The notes under the pieces are model-generated. The model searched no databases. It saw only the letters and a program-made list of their open reading frames with translations, and had not been told where the DNA came from. Source: Anaerolineales bacterium (GTDB lineage Bacteria > Chloroflexota > Anaerolineae > 4572-78 > J111). Taken from it: DNA of 64,000 bases. This document shows, piece by piece, positions 18,141-26,745 of this stretch (the first letter of the stretch is position 1; each line of letters opens with the position of its first letter). The position numbers were made by a program, and so were the translations under genes. The stretch covers positions 496,001-560,000 of the forward strand of contig JABTUK010000002.1 of assembly GCA_015075405.1 (NCBI GenBank), read 5' to 3'.

Positions 18141-19283
18141 TTAACGCACGTAAGGATCGGCTGCATCACGCAGGCCATCCCCAAAAAAGTTAAAAGCGAC
18201 GATGGTCAATACCAGGAACAGCGCCGGGAGAAGCAGCCAGGGCGCGAGCGCGATCGAACTCACATTTTGAGCATCCTGGAGTAAGACGCCCCAACTGACC
18301 ACCGGCGGCCTTAACCCCAACCCGATGAAGCTAAGGGCGGTTTCGCTCAAAATCAACTCCGGGATGGTCAACGTCGTCACGGCGATGATATGGCTCAGGA
18401 AGGACGGAACCATATGGTTGATGATGATCCGTAGATCGCCCGCGCCTAGCAACTTGGCCGCCATCACAAAATCTTCCTCGCGCATTGAGAGGAACCTGCC
18501 CCGCACCACCCGCGCCATGCCGGTCCAACTGATGAGCGACAGGATGATGGTGATCAAGAAGTAGACCGTGAGCGGGTCCCAGCTTAGCGGGATCGCCGCC
18601 GCCAGTCCCATCCAGAGCGGCAGGGTGGGGATGCTCTGGAAGAGTTCGATCATCCGTTGGACGAGCATATCAATCCAGCCGCCAAAATAACCCGATAGTC
18701 CGCCCAGAAAAATGCCCAACACCAAACTCAAAAATGTGCCAACCAGGCTAACAGACATAGAAATGCGCGCCCCAAAGATGACCCGCGAGAATACGTCCCG
18801 GCCCATGCTGTCGGTGCCCATCAAGAACAGCGTGCCGTTGTCCACCGCCGGGTCCACCCCAAACAGATGAATATCTGACGGGATAAGCCCCCACAGTTTA
18901 TAGGGCGCTCCGGTCACAAAAAAACGAAGGTAGTGCTTGGGCTTGGTGGTATCTTCGGTGTAGGTCAGCGCAAATGTTTCCGGGTCCCGCTGCTTGTTGA
19001 TTTCGTAGGTAAAGGGAAACTGCAACCGGCCGTTTTCGTCGAGTAGATGAATCGCCTGAGGCGGGAGGTAGGTGTAGCGGGCGCTAAAGGCAAACGGGTC
19101 ATAGGGCGCGACAAACTCAGAAAAAATGGCGCAAAAATAGACGACAACCAGAAAAATGACGGCGACAACCGCCATTTTGTGCTTGCGGAATTTCCACCAC
19201 ATTAATTTACGCGGGGAGGCTACAAATACTTCCTCTTCTTCCCTGGTGTTTGAATTTAACGCGAGTTGAGGGCTAAGGTCCAT
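18141..19283 (-). CDS. dppC: Dpp/Opp-type ABC permease, C subunit
   Basis: A 380-residue inner-membrane permease with six predicted membrane segments. The first is at about 36-56. An extracytoplasmic insert of about 100 residues precedes GTDSMGRDVFSRVIFGARIS, the signature entry to the core. The coupling (EAA) loop reads MAAKLLGAGDLRIIINH. The large insert is seen in carbohydrate-type members of the family, supporting an oligosaccharide rather than a peptide. It starts 16 nt after the B-type permease and forms the heterodimeric channel with it. Confidence 0.92.
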   Translation of the reverse strand: MDLSPQLALNSNTREEEEVFVASPRKLMWWKFRKHKMAVVAVIFLVVVYFCAIFSEFVAPYDPFAFSARYTYLPPQAIHLLDENGRLQFPFTYEINKQRDPETFALTYTEDTTKPKHYLRFFVTGAPYKLWGLIPSDIHLFGVDPAVDNGTLFLMGTDSMGRDVFSRVIFGARISMSVSLVGTFLSLVLGIFLGGLSGYFGGWIDMLVQRMIELFQSIPTLPLWMGLAAAIPLSWDPLTVYFLITIILSLISWTGMARVVRGRFLSMREEDFVMAAKLLGAGDLRIIINHMVPSFLSHIIAVTTLTIPELILSETALSFIGLGLRPPVVSWGVLLQDAQNVSSIALAPWLLLPALFLVLTIVAFNFFGDGLRDAADPYVR

Positions 19284-19299
19284 AGAAACCGCCTATCTT

Positions 19300-20286
19300 T
19301 TAGTCATAACGAATGCGCGGATCGAACATCGCCAGGAGGATATCCGATACCAATGTGCCGATAATGCCAAAAACGCTCAGGATCAGGATAAAACTCCCCG
19401 CCAGGTACATATCCTGAGAGAGCAGCGCCTTCAACAACAAGGGGCCGGTGATGGGCAGGTTGAGGACAATCGCCGTGACCTGAGAGCCGGAAAGCAAGGC
19501 CGGAAAAACGCCGCCCACACCGCTGATGAAAGGGTTGAGCGCAACACGCAGCGGATATTTATTGATGACATTGCGCTCACGCAGCCCCTTGGCCCGGGCC
19601 GTGGCCACATACGGCTTGGGCAGCTCGTCCAGCATGTTGGCGCGCATCGTGCGGATTAACCCGGCTGTTCCGCCAATTGATAAAACCACAACTGCCACCC
19701 AGATATGCTTAAGGAGATCAATCACTTTGGCCAGACTCCAAGGGGCAGAGACGAAATCCCTGGAAAACAAGCCGCCCACATCGGCGCCCAGATAATTATA
19801 GGCCAGCCACATCACCACCAGCGCCAGCACAAAGCTGGGCATACCGGTGCCAAAAAAGGCGATCAGGTTAAAAACATAATCCAGAAACGAATATTTATGG
19901 GTGGCGGAATAGACGCCGACCGGTATCGCCACCAGCCAGATAATGCCAATGACAAAGATGTTTAAGAGAATTGTCAGGAGCAACCGCTCCCAGATTAAAC
20001 CTGCCACCGGCTGATTATATTCAAATGAATAGCCAAAATCTCCGCGCAGAATGATGCCTGAAATCCACTTAAAATATTGCACGGCGATGGGCTGATCTAA
20101 GCCGTAGTCCTCTCGCATCTGGTCGAGAGTCGCCCGGTCAACTCGCATACCTTCGGCTTCCATCGTCATCCGATATTGGTCAAAAAAATCGCCGGGGGGA
20201 AGTTGGATAATGACAAAAACCAGGATCGAAATGACTAAAATCAGCGGGATGGCAATCAAAGTGCGATTGACGATGTATTTGAGCAT
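19300..20286 (-). CDS. dppB: Dpp/Opp-type ABC permease, B subunit
   Basis: A 328-residue permease of six membrane segments opening with the B-type N-terminus LKYIVNRTLIAIPLILVISI. The coupling loop reads YVATARAKGLRERNVI. GGAG lies upstream of ATG 20286. It begins 14 nt after the isomerase gene, so the isomerase is built into the transporter operon. Channel partner is the C-type permease next downstream. Confidence 0.92.
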   Translation of the reverse strand: MLKYIVNRTLIAIPLILVISILVFVIIQLPPGDFFDQYRMTMEAEGMRVDRATLDQMREDYGLDQPIAVQYFKWISGIILRGDFGYSFEYNQPVAGLIWERLLLTILLNIFVIGIIWLVAIPVGVYSATHKYSFLDYVFNLIAFFGTGMPSFVLALVVMWLAYNYLGADVGGLFSRDFVSAPWSLAKVIDLLKHIWVAVVVLSIGGTAGLIRTMRANMLDELPKPYVATARAKGLRERNVINKYPLRVALNPFISGVGGVFPALLSGSQVTAIVLNLPITGPLLLKALLSQDMYLAGSFILILSVFGIIGTLVSDILLAMFDPRIRYD

Positions 20287-20300
20287 ACCCTAGTCTCCAA

Positions 20301-21236
20301 TCACTTTTCATCATCGATGTCGTCCCGCCGGGGACTGTCGGACTCTTTAGAAATAAGATGGGGCCTAAGCGAATGAATCACATTCAGCGAGGCCAATGCC
20401 TGCTCAATTGTCAGTTCAAAAATCACCGGGCCAGCCCAGCCAGCTGCCGCCAGCCGATCCAAAAATCGTCCCACATCAAGGTCGCCCTTGCCTAACGCCT
20501 GGTGGTCTTTGCCGTAACCAATATTTCGTTCCGGCCCCTGCCAGGGAGCATCATGCAGGTGGACTTCTCCGAGGCGTGGCAGAACCCGCTCAAGCACATC
20601 AAACAGTTCGACCGGCCCGGCGAAACCTGCTAACACATGGCCGGTATCCAGGCACATTGATAAATCCAGCGCTTCCGCCATTTGCACGGTCAATTCAAAA
20701 GGAAATTCAATCGTCTCGATTGCCAGAAGCCGGCTGGGTATACCTGTTGCTTGCAAAATTTGGCGCAGACTTTCCAGGGCATTCTCCTGGAATATCTGTA
20801 GAAAGACGGCCCGCAAGCTTTCGGGGCGTTTATGACTAAACTCGGTTGCCAGCGTGCCCGTAGCATGCAGCACATAACTCTCCGGTTCCAGCGGCAGGGT
20901 GGCGCGAATACAATCAACCACAGCCTGCACCGAACCGGCGCGGACTGATGGCAGGGACGTTGACGGCTCTACCGACCACAACGGCAAATGGACCGTGTAG
21001 CTGAGTTGGCGTTCGCGCTTTATTTTTGCCAATTGTTTGATCGATTCGGGCGAGTAGCTGTGCGGGAAAAATAACACCAGGTCGCCACCCAACTCAATCA
21101 GGTTAAAGCCGTGGTCGGCCATCTTCCCAACCAAACTGGCGTGTTCAAATTCAGAAATATATTTTCTCAAAGCCTCGACCGAACCCTCCGGCGGCATGAG
21201 AGACTTCATTTGCCCAGCTTTAATTCCAAAACGCAT
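20301..21236 (-). CDS. Xylose-isomerase-like TIM-barrel sugar isomerase/epimerase
   Basis: A 311-residue protein of the AP endonuclease 2/xylose-isomerase-like fold. Barrel strands carry NLIELGGDLV, SYTVHLPLWS, LLAIETIEFPF, SMCLDTGHVL and GEVHLHDAPW, with the His/Asp/Glu residues that bind a divalent metal in this fold. It would isomerise or epimerise a sugar released by the locus; the substrate is unknown. Start 21236 (GAGG five bases upstream) or the adjacent ATG 21239; the longer frame to 21344 is encoded by a palindromic repeat. The last 13-15 residues (ESDSPRRDDIDDEK) also come from a repeat whose second copy is near 15384. Confidence 0.85.
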   Translation of the reverse strand: MRFGIKAGQMKSLMPPEGSVEALRKYISEFEHASLVGKMADHGFNLIELGGDLVLFFPHSYSPESIKQLAKIKRERQLSYTVHLPLWSVEPSTSLPSVRAGSVQAVVDCIRATLPLEPESYVLHATGTLATEFSHKRPESLRAVFLQIFQENALESLRQILQATGIPSRLLAIETIEFPFELTVQMAEALDLSMCLDTGHVLAGFAGPVELFDVLERVLPRLGEVHLHDAPWQGPERNIGYGKDHQALGKGDLDVGRFLDRLAAAGWAGPVIFELTIEQALASLNVIHSLRPHLISKESDSPRRDDIDDEK

Positions 21237-21269
21237 CATAACCTCGGCTAGATTCTTGAAGAAGTAGGA

Positions 21270-21362
21270 CACAGACGCGAAGCGCACAGATTTCACAGAT
21301 AAAGAAAGGTTTTTATTAACATAATTCTTGAAATCTGTGTTCATTTGTGTTTATCTGTGTCC
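21270..21362. repeat. Palindromic repeat, CACAGAT family
   Basis: Left arm GACACAGACGCGAAGCGCAC then AGATTTCA; right arm TGAAATCTGTGTTCATTTGT then GTTTATCTGTGTCC. A long hairpin upstream of the isomerase start. It lies between the binding-protein terminator and the isomerase, so it is part of the operon leader there. Confidence 0.75.
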
Positions 21363-21410
21363 CATAATTCTGTCTGCTTTATTCAGCAACAACTCTATAA
21401 TAGTAAAAGA

Positions 21411-21444
21411 GCAGGGCTTCGCCCCTGGTGGAGCGAAGCCCTGC
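21411..21444 (-). terminator. Intra-operon stem-loop after the binding-protein gene
   Basis: A perfect 12-bp stem GCAGGGCTTCGC / GCGAAGCCCTGC with a 10-nt loop, 15 nt past the binding-protein stop. On the minus strand it is followed by TCTTTTACT, so it can act as a partial terminator. Such hairpins commonly keep the binding protein more abundant than the permease proteins; that role is inference. Confidence 0.75.
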
Positions 21445-21459
21445 CAGGATACTATTGAT

Positions 21460-23481
21460 TTACTGAGGATCCAAGAAATACTGAGCGGGCTGGCCAAAAC
21501 CTTCCTCGCGGTAAGCTTCATCGCTGACCAGGCCATTGGGAACGTTGTGCATCCGGTTCGACGCGACGAAAGCCACCGGGTCTTCACCCACCAGGCCGAT
21601 GACCCATACATTTTGCTTGTGAATGGTCACGATCTCTTGAATGGACTTGCGGGCTTCAGCCGGATCGCTGGTGCTGGTAGCCGCCTCCCAGGCGGCCCAG
21701 AGCTGGCGAATGGGATGGTCTTTAGGTGGTTCTTTGCCTTCCTTGCCCTGGCTGAGTTGCCACTTGCCCCACTGGGGCGCCCAAATGTTATCGGTGCCCA
21801 GGTAGTTGGTTGGATCGGCTTCGATGAGGTTATTGCGGTCCCACCACCAGACCAACATATCGGCTTTGCCGTCAGCCATCAGTTGGTCAAACAGGGTCCG
21901 GTCAACATTCTTGAGGTTCAACTCAATGCCGGCGTCTTTCCAATACTTTTGAACCAATTCGCAGAAGTTGCACTTGGCTCCTTCCTCATACACCAGGGTA
22001 ATGCTGAGCCGCTTGCCGTCCTCACGCAGGCGGTAGCCATCGGCGTCTTTCTTTGTCAGTCCCAGGCCATCGAGTAATTTGTTGGCCGCCGCGGCATCAT
22101 ACTGGGTCCACTTTTGCGAAAACTCGGCGTCGTAATATGCGGTGCCCGGAACGGGGCTGGCTTGACGTGGGACGCCAAAGCCGTTCCAGGCAATCTGCTG
22201 AACCTCGTCACGATTGATGGCGATGTTTAGCGCCTGGCGGAAGTTGGCGTCGTTGAACAGCTTGTTCAAGATGGGGTCTTCGACGTTAAGATTCGGGAAG
22301 ATCACCTGCATCTGAGTGCTGCGCCAGGTTAAAGTGCGGTAGTCGCCTTTGGCCTCGTTTTGCTTGTAGAGCGGCAAGTTAGCCGAGTCGAGGCCGCGAG
22401 CCTGCTCGTCCAGTTTGCCTTGAACGGCCCACAGATTGATCGTTTCCGGATCCTGGAAGAGGTCAAACGTAATTTCGTCAATGTAGGGCAGTTGGTTGCC
22501 TTCCGCGTCTACGGCGAAGTAGTAAGGGTTGCGTTCGTACACAAGCTGCTCGGCTGGCGGCGGCACTTTGACTTTCCAGGCAGCCAGAGTCGGCATATCG
22601 GGATTGAGCCATTCACTCTGGATGGCTCCCGCGCTGCCCCACAGTTCTTTCCAGCTCTTAACCTGCTTGTCGGCCACAATCTTGTCCAGGTCTGCCTGGC
22701 TGGCATACTTGGGGAGGAAATTCTTCAAATAGTGGGCCGGCAGGACGAAGCCCGGCTTAAGCAGGCCAGGGTCCGTGCTGTTCATCGCCAGGCCCGAAAG
22801 CCACAACGGATTGGGAGCAGCGAATTTAACGTTAAATGTGTATTTATCAACGATCTCAACGGTCAGCGGCTCGCCGCCGGCAACCAGCGTGGCCGGGGGA
22901 TTGGGCAGCAGGTCTGTGTTCTGGAAAACATCTTCATACCAGAACTTGACGTCGTCGGTGGTTACGGGGACGCCATCCGACCACTTCAGGCCTTCACGGA
23001 TGTGGAAAGTGTAGGTCTTGGCATCGGCGCTGAGCTGGTAATCGTCGCACCAATTGGGGACGAGGTCCAACGTTTCATCCGGCAAGCTCATATAATACTT
23101 GACAATCGGTTCAGCCAGCAGCTTGCCGACGTTCCACTTGTCGCCGATACCGCTGTAAGCGCGGCGCCAGGTTCCGCCGTATACGCCGATTTTTTCGTAG
23201 ACGGGCAGGACTCGCGGGATTTTGGGAAGTCGTTCTTCAAGCGGGGGTAATTCGCCTTTTTCTACCAGGGCGGCCAGCATGGGGGCTTCCTGGAAGGTCG
23301 TCGGAACAGTTACGGTCGACGTGGTCGTTACCGCCAGGGTATAGGGGACGAATTCAGTTTTAGATACTCCTTTGTCAATCACCTGGGCATTGGCGCTGCC
23401 ATAGGCGGTGATCGTCAACAACAAAACAACCACCAGGCCAAGCAAAGTTAATAATCGCCAACTACGGTTAAGTGATACCAT
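21460..23481 (-). CDS. SBP_bac_5 substrate-binding protein of the ABC transporter
   Basis: A 673-residue exported binding protein. A Sec signal (1-33) ends in SANAQ; no lipobox Cys is seen, so it may be released or held by another means. Family pattern: YTFHIREGLKWSDGVPVTTDDVKFWYED (given here in part as KWSDGVPVTTDDVKF) near 160, and RQALNIAINRDEVQQIAWNG near 400. It captures the ligand and feeds the B/C permease. The family binds peptides or oligosaccharides; the neighbours favour the latter. AGGAGG lies directly upstream of ATG 23481. It is the first gene of the transporter run, with a stem-loop just after its stop. Confidence 0.93.
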   Translation of the reverse strand: MVSLNRSWRLLTLLGLVVVLLLTITAYGSANAQVIDKGVSKTEFVPYTLAVTTTSTVTVPTTFQEAPMLAALVEKGELPPLEERLPKIPRVLPVYEKIGVYGGTWRRAYSGIGDKWNVGKLLAEPIVKYYMSLPDETLDLVPNWCDDYQLSADAKTYTFHIREGLKWSDGVPVTTDDVKFWYEDVFQNTDLLPNPPATLVAGGEPLTVEIVDKYTFNVKFAAPNPLWLSGLAMNSTDPGLLKPGFVLPAHYLKNFLPKYASQADLDKIVADKQVKSWKELWGSAGAIQSEWLNPDMPTLAAWKVKVPPPAEQLVYERNPYYFAVDAEGNQLPYIDEITFDLFQDPETINLWAVQGKLDEQARGLDSANLPLYKQNEAKGDYRTLTWRSTQMQVIFPNLNVEDPILNKLFNDANFRQALNIAINRDEVQQIAWNGFGVPRQASPVPGTAYYDAEFSQKWTQYDAAAANKLLDGLGLTKKDADGYRLREDGKRLSITLVYEEGAKCNFCELVQKYWKDAGIELNLKNVDRTLFDQLMADGKADMLVWWWDRNNLIEADPTNYLGTDNIWAPQWGKWQLSQGKEGKEPPKDHPIRQLWAAWEAATSTSDPAEARKSIQEIVTIHKQNVWVIGLVGEDPVAFVASNRMHNVPNGLVSDEAYREEGFGQPAQYFLDPQ

Positions 23482-23633
23482 GTTTCCTCCTCGAAAATAC
23501 AGGTAATTAAATGTTTTTATATCAATACCTCACACATTAGAAGGCAAATTTGGAACTAAATTTCCTGATAGCAACCACCTCCTTTGCAAGGGATCTGACC
23601 TTAGCCCTTAGCTTTACCTGGCGGACGGTAAGT

Positions 23634-24161
23634 TCAGAGCGTTTTTTCCAACGTTTCGATGACCCGAAGCAGTTGCAGCGGGGTCTTGATGGTGAATCGA
23701 GGCGCTTCAGAGGCATCGGTGGGTGTTTTTGGCCGGCGCGGCGCCCAATCCAACCAGACGCTTATCAAGCCCAAATCGTTAGCTCCCTTAATATCACGGG
23801 CCAGGTAATTGCCCACCATCACCACGTTGCTGTAATCTTTCTGGTCAAGACCCAGTTGTTCCAGGGCAGACATAAATATTTGGGGCTGCGGCTTGCAGAC
23901 GCCGACGGTTTCTGAAAAGGCGTAGGCATCAAAAAGTTGATACAGTCCGTAGGGTGAGAGATTGTTGCGAAAGGTTGCTGCCGGGCCATCCCCCACCAGG
24001 GCCAGGGGATACCCCCGGCGTTTCAGTTCGCGCAGTAATTCATCAGCCCCCGGAATAAGTTCCGCCCGCAGCGAAACATCCCCTTCCGTTTTGACTTCCG
24101 TCGCCTCATCAATCAGCGTATCGCCACAATCAAGGCAAATGGCCAAAATTTTCCGCGCCAT
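23634..24161 (-). CDS. HAD-superfamily phosphatase
   Basis: A 175-residue HAD hydrolase. Motif I is LDCGDT (nucleophile and acid Asp), motif II is LVGDGP, motif III Lys lies in CKPQPQIF, and motif IV in MVGNYLARDIKGA. A helical cap of the C1 type sits between motifs I and II. Expected action: dephosphorylation of a sugar phosphate in the cytoplasm. Start 24161 has AGGAGA upstream; an open extension to 24293 is translated repeat. It lies between the LacI regulator and the binding-protein gene and is read in the same direction, so it belongs to the sugar locus. Confidence 0.85.
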   Translation of the reverse strand: MARKILAICLDCGDTLIDEATEVKTEGDVSLRAELIPGADELLRELKRRGYPLALVGDGPAATFRNNLSPYGLYQLFDAYAFSETVGVCKPQPQIFMSALEQLGLDQKDYSNVVMVGNYLARDIKGANDLGLISVWLDWAPRRPKTPTDASEAPRFTIKTPLQLLRVIETLEKTL

Positions 24162-24208
24162 GCTTTCTCCTAACCTTAACAAGTCGGATGCTGCGCCAAA
24201 AAGAGTTT

Positions 24209-24282
24209 TCTCGCCAAGGCGCAAAGACGCAAAGATTTTTGATAATTTTTTCTTGGCGTTCTTGGCGACTTTGCGTGAGATT
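24209..24282. repeat. Palindromic repeat, CGCAAAGACG family
   Basis: Left arm TCGCCAAGGCGCAAAGACGC, right arm TTGGCGTTCTTGGCGACTTT then GCGTGAGA. A second copy with the same arms is at 62842-62908. Confidence 0.8.
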
Positions 24283-24304
24283 TTCTGACTCAATGGCTAA
24301 GGCC

Positions 24305-25348
24305 CTAATTACGCGGAGCAGCGCAAGATTCGCGTTCGATGAGGTGGCAGCGCAAAAAAACCTTGCTATAAAAGACCCCATCATTCTCAAGTTGTTCCAG
24401 GATGAGCCGGGCTACCAATTGGCCGGCCTTATTGTGAGAAAAAGAGACGGTGGTCAGGGCCGGATAGCCTTCAGGCGGGCGGGCCGAGTCATCCAAACCG
24501 ATCAGGGAGATATGATCAGGTATTTCAAGGCCCACTTCTCGTAACCCCTGCATGGCGCTGACAGCGTTTTCATCGTGAATGGCAAAGATAGCGGTGACAT
24601 CCGGCCGGCGGGCCAGCAAGGCTTTGGCGGCTTCAGCCCCGTTCGCCCCAATCGTAATCAAGTCGTCATCCACTGGTTCGCCGATAGCGGCCAGAGTTTC
24701 CCGGTAACAATCGAGTCGAATTTGAAACCAATCGTAATTTCGGTCTACTTCTCTAGCCAGAAAAGCGATTTTTTTGTGCCCTAAGCCGATCAAGTGTTCA
24801 AGCGCCAGTCGCGCTTGCTGGCGGTGGTCCTGGCTCACCGTACTGACCGGCAGTTCCGGCCAGTTCCGGCTGGCAACGACCACCGGAATTTGATCGGCAA
24901 TGGCTTTTTGGAGGAGGGGGGAATTTTGATTCAGAATTCCAATTAGGATGAGGCCATCAGGGAGAAAATTTCCATTGCGTAGTAAACGGTAGCCCAGATT
25001 GTTTTGATCTTCCTCTCGATAGTCGGGAATGAGCGCCCAATTTACATTCTCATCCTGTAAGTAATCCTGGATGCTGGCGACAAAATCCACAAACAACCCC
25101 GATGCTTCAAAACGGTAGTCGGGTTCGGGGCTGGCAAAATGAACAACGGCCACGCGCTTGGTTTCGAGGGCAGGTTGTTTAGGGCTGAGCCGGCGATCTC
25201 GCACCCGATACCCCAAATCATCTACAGCCTGCATGACCGCAATCCGCACTTCGGGCGAGATGCCTGGCTTATCATTTAAAACCAGAGAAACCGTACTGGT
25301 GGAAACACCGGCTTTTTCAGCTACATCGGCCATCGTTGGACGTATCAT
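24305..25348 (-). CDS. LacI-family transcriptional regulator
   Basis: A 347-residue repressor. The N-terminal HTH reads TMADVAEKAGVSTSTVSLVL with hinge helix RIAVMQAVDDLGYRV. The C-terminal periplasmic-binding-protein-like domain (about 65-340) has VPLVASR-type spacing (VPVVVASRNWPEL) and IGLDDSARPPEGYPALTTVS. It would bind a sugar effector and control the surrounding operons: the binding protein/ABC/glycosidase run downstream and the divergent aldo-keto reductase-GH51 pair. The target set is inference; a candidate operator lies in its own promoter. Confidence 0.93.
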   Translation of the reverse strand: MIRPTMADVAEKAGVSTSTVSLVLNDKPGISPEVRIAVMQAVDDLGYRVRDRRLSPKQPALETKRVAVVHFASPEPDYRFEASGLFVDFVASIQDYLQDENVNWALIPDYREEDQNNLGYRLLRNGNFLPDGLILIGILNQNSPLLQKAIADQIPVVVASRNWPELPVSTVSQDHRQQARLALEHLIGLGHKKIAFLAREVDRNYDWFQIRLDCYRETLAAIGEPVDDDLITIGANGAEAAKALLARRPDVTAIFAIHDENAVSAMQGLREVGLEIPDHISLIGLDDSARPPEGYPALTTVSFSHNKAGQLVARLILEQLENDGVFYSKVFLRCHLIERESCAAPRN

Positions 25349-25363
25349 TTTCTCTGCGCCTGA

Positions 25364-25384
25364 ATTATAATAAATTTTACTAAA
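25364..25384 (-). promoter_or_regulatory. Candidate lacI-type promoter with overlapping operator
   Basis: On the minus strand TATAAT (25369-25364) lies 15 nt before the regulator ATG. A 9-bp perfect palindrome TTTACTAAA (25376-25384) sits in the spacer just upstream of it, where a bound repressor would block polymerase. The palindrome is short and AT-rich, so chance is possible. Confidence 0.35.
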
Positions 25385-25644
25385 GTTGAATGAATTAAAT
25401 ATAATTAAAATTTAATAACTGTCAAATTTGTGGATGAAGAATCACTTACTACGGGTCAGAAAGTTGATCCCTCTGCCTAAAATCTAAGACATACTCTCCT
25501 CTTTGCCTTAATCGCTGCTCTGTTATTTAATTATAAACAGGTGGTTTAACTACAGGGCTATGCTGAGGAGCTGGGCCTCCTGGCCCAATTTTATGCAAAA
25601 GCAACTCAGTTCCCTTAAATTCTATTTACAAGGAGAAACCTTTT

Positions 25645-26643
25645 ATGTCCATCGAGCACAAACGCTTAGGCAAGCATGGCGTCCTGGTCAGCAATTTATG
25701 TTTGGGGACGATGAATTTTGGCTGGCTCACCTCAGAAGAAGAGAGCTTCAAAATTATGGATCGCGCCCTTGAACTGGGCATCAACTTCTTCGACACAGCC
25801 GATGTTTACGGCTGGGGCGGGGAACAGGGAGACACGGAGTTAATCCTTGGGCGCTGGTTTGCCCAGGGCGGTGGGCGAAGGGAGGCGGTTGTTCTGGCCA
25901 CAAAGGTCTTTAATCCGGTCAGAAGACAAGCCAATCGGCCGGAACCTAACACCGACACGCGCAATCTCTCGGCCATGAAAATCAAGAAGCACTGCGCCAA
26001 CAGTCTGAAACGGTTGCAGACCGATTGGATTGACCTGTACCAGATGCACCACGTTGATCGAGAGTGTCCCTGGGACGAGACCTGGCAGGCGTTCAACAGC
26101 CTGGTCAACCAGGGAAAAGTGGTCTATGTAGGTTCCAGCAACTTTGCCGGTTGGGACATCGCCACTGCTTGCCAGGAAGCCTCCAAACGAGGGATGATGG
26201 GCCTGGTCAGCGAACAGAGCATCTATCACCTGAATAATCGCATGATTGAACTGGAGGTCATTCCAGCCTGCCGGCATTATGGCCTGGGGTTAATCCCCTG
26301 GAGTCCGTTGGGGGGCGGCCTTTTAGGCGGGGCGTTGGAACAACTCGAAACCGGACGCCGGAAGGGTGATGAGTTTGAGAAACAGGTGCAGGAAAACAGG
26401 GCTAAGCTGGAAAAATACGAAGCTCTCTGTAAAGAGTTGGGCGAGCCACCGGCCGCGGTGGCCCTGGCCTGGCTGCTGCATAATCCTATTGTCACCGCGC
26501 CCATCATCGGCCCGCGCACGGTCGAACAACTCGACAGCGCCATTCGCGCCACCGAAATTAAACTGGACGAAGACCTGCTGAAGAAATTGGATGAGATTTT
26601 CCCGGGACCGGGTGGCGAAGCCCCCCAGGCTTATGCCTGGTAA
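25645..26643 (+). CDS. Aldo-keto reductase
   Basis: A 332-residue NADPH-dependent oxidoreductase with a TIM barrel. The catalytic tetrad is visible: Asp50 and Tyr55 in FFDTADVYG, Lys87 in LATKVFN, His135 in DLYQMHHVD. Cofactor-site residues lie in SNFAGW and LIPWSPLGGG. It would reduce a sugar aldehyde or ketone in the cytoplasm, in line with the adjacent arabinofuranosidase, which releases arabinose. AGGAGA lies upstream of ATG 25645. A weak promoter TTGCCT-N17-TTTAAT (25503-25531) precedes it. The 296-bp divergent region with the LacI gene holds no other gene. Confidence 0.92.
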   Translation: MSIEHKRLGKHGVLVSNLCLGTMNFGWLTSEEESFKIMDRALELGINFFDTADVYGWGGEQGDTELILGRWFAQGGGRREAVVLATKVFNPVRRQANRPEPNTDTRNLSAMKIKKHCANSLKRLQTDWIDLYQMHHVDRECPWDETWQAFNSLVNQGKVVYVGSSNFAGWDIATACQEASKRGMMGLVSEQSIYHLNNRMIELEVIPACRHYGLGLIPWSPLGGGLLGGALEQLETGRRKGDEFEKQVQENRAKLEKYEALCKELGEPPAAVALAWLLHNPIVTAPIIGPRTVEQLDSAIRATEIKLDEDLLKKLDEIFPGPGGEAPQAYAW

Positions 26644-26645
26644 GC

Positions 26646-26722
26646 GATGAAAATGATGCGCAGACGCGAGAGGCGAGGACACGAAGAATTCCTTCGCATC
26701 CTCGCCTCACCAGTCATCGCCT
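26646..26722. repeat. Palindromic repeat, GAGGAC family (intergenic copy)
   Basis: Left arm GCGAGAGGCGAGGACACGAA, right arm TTCGCATCCTCGCCTCACC. Related to the copy inside the GH38 gene and the one at 62578-62636. It fills the space before the GH51 ribosome site. Confidence 0.65.
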
Positions 26723-26745
26723 CTTTACAAGGAGAGGTATAGAAA

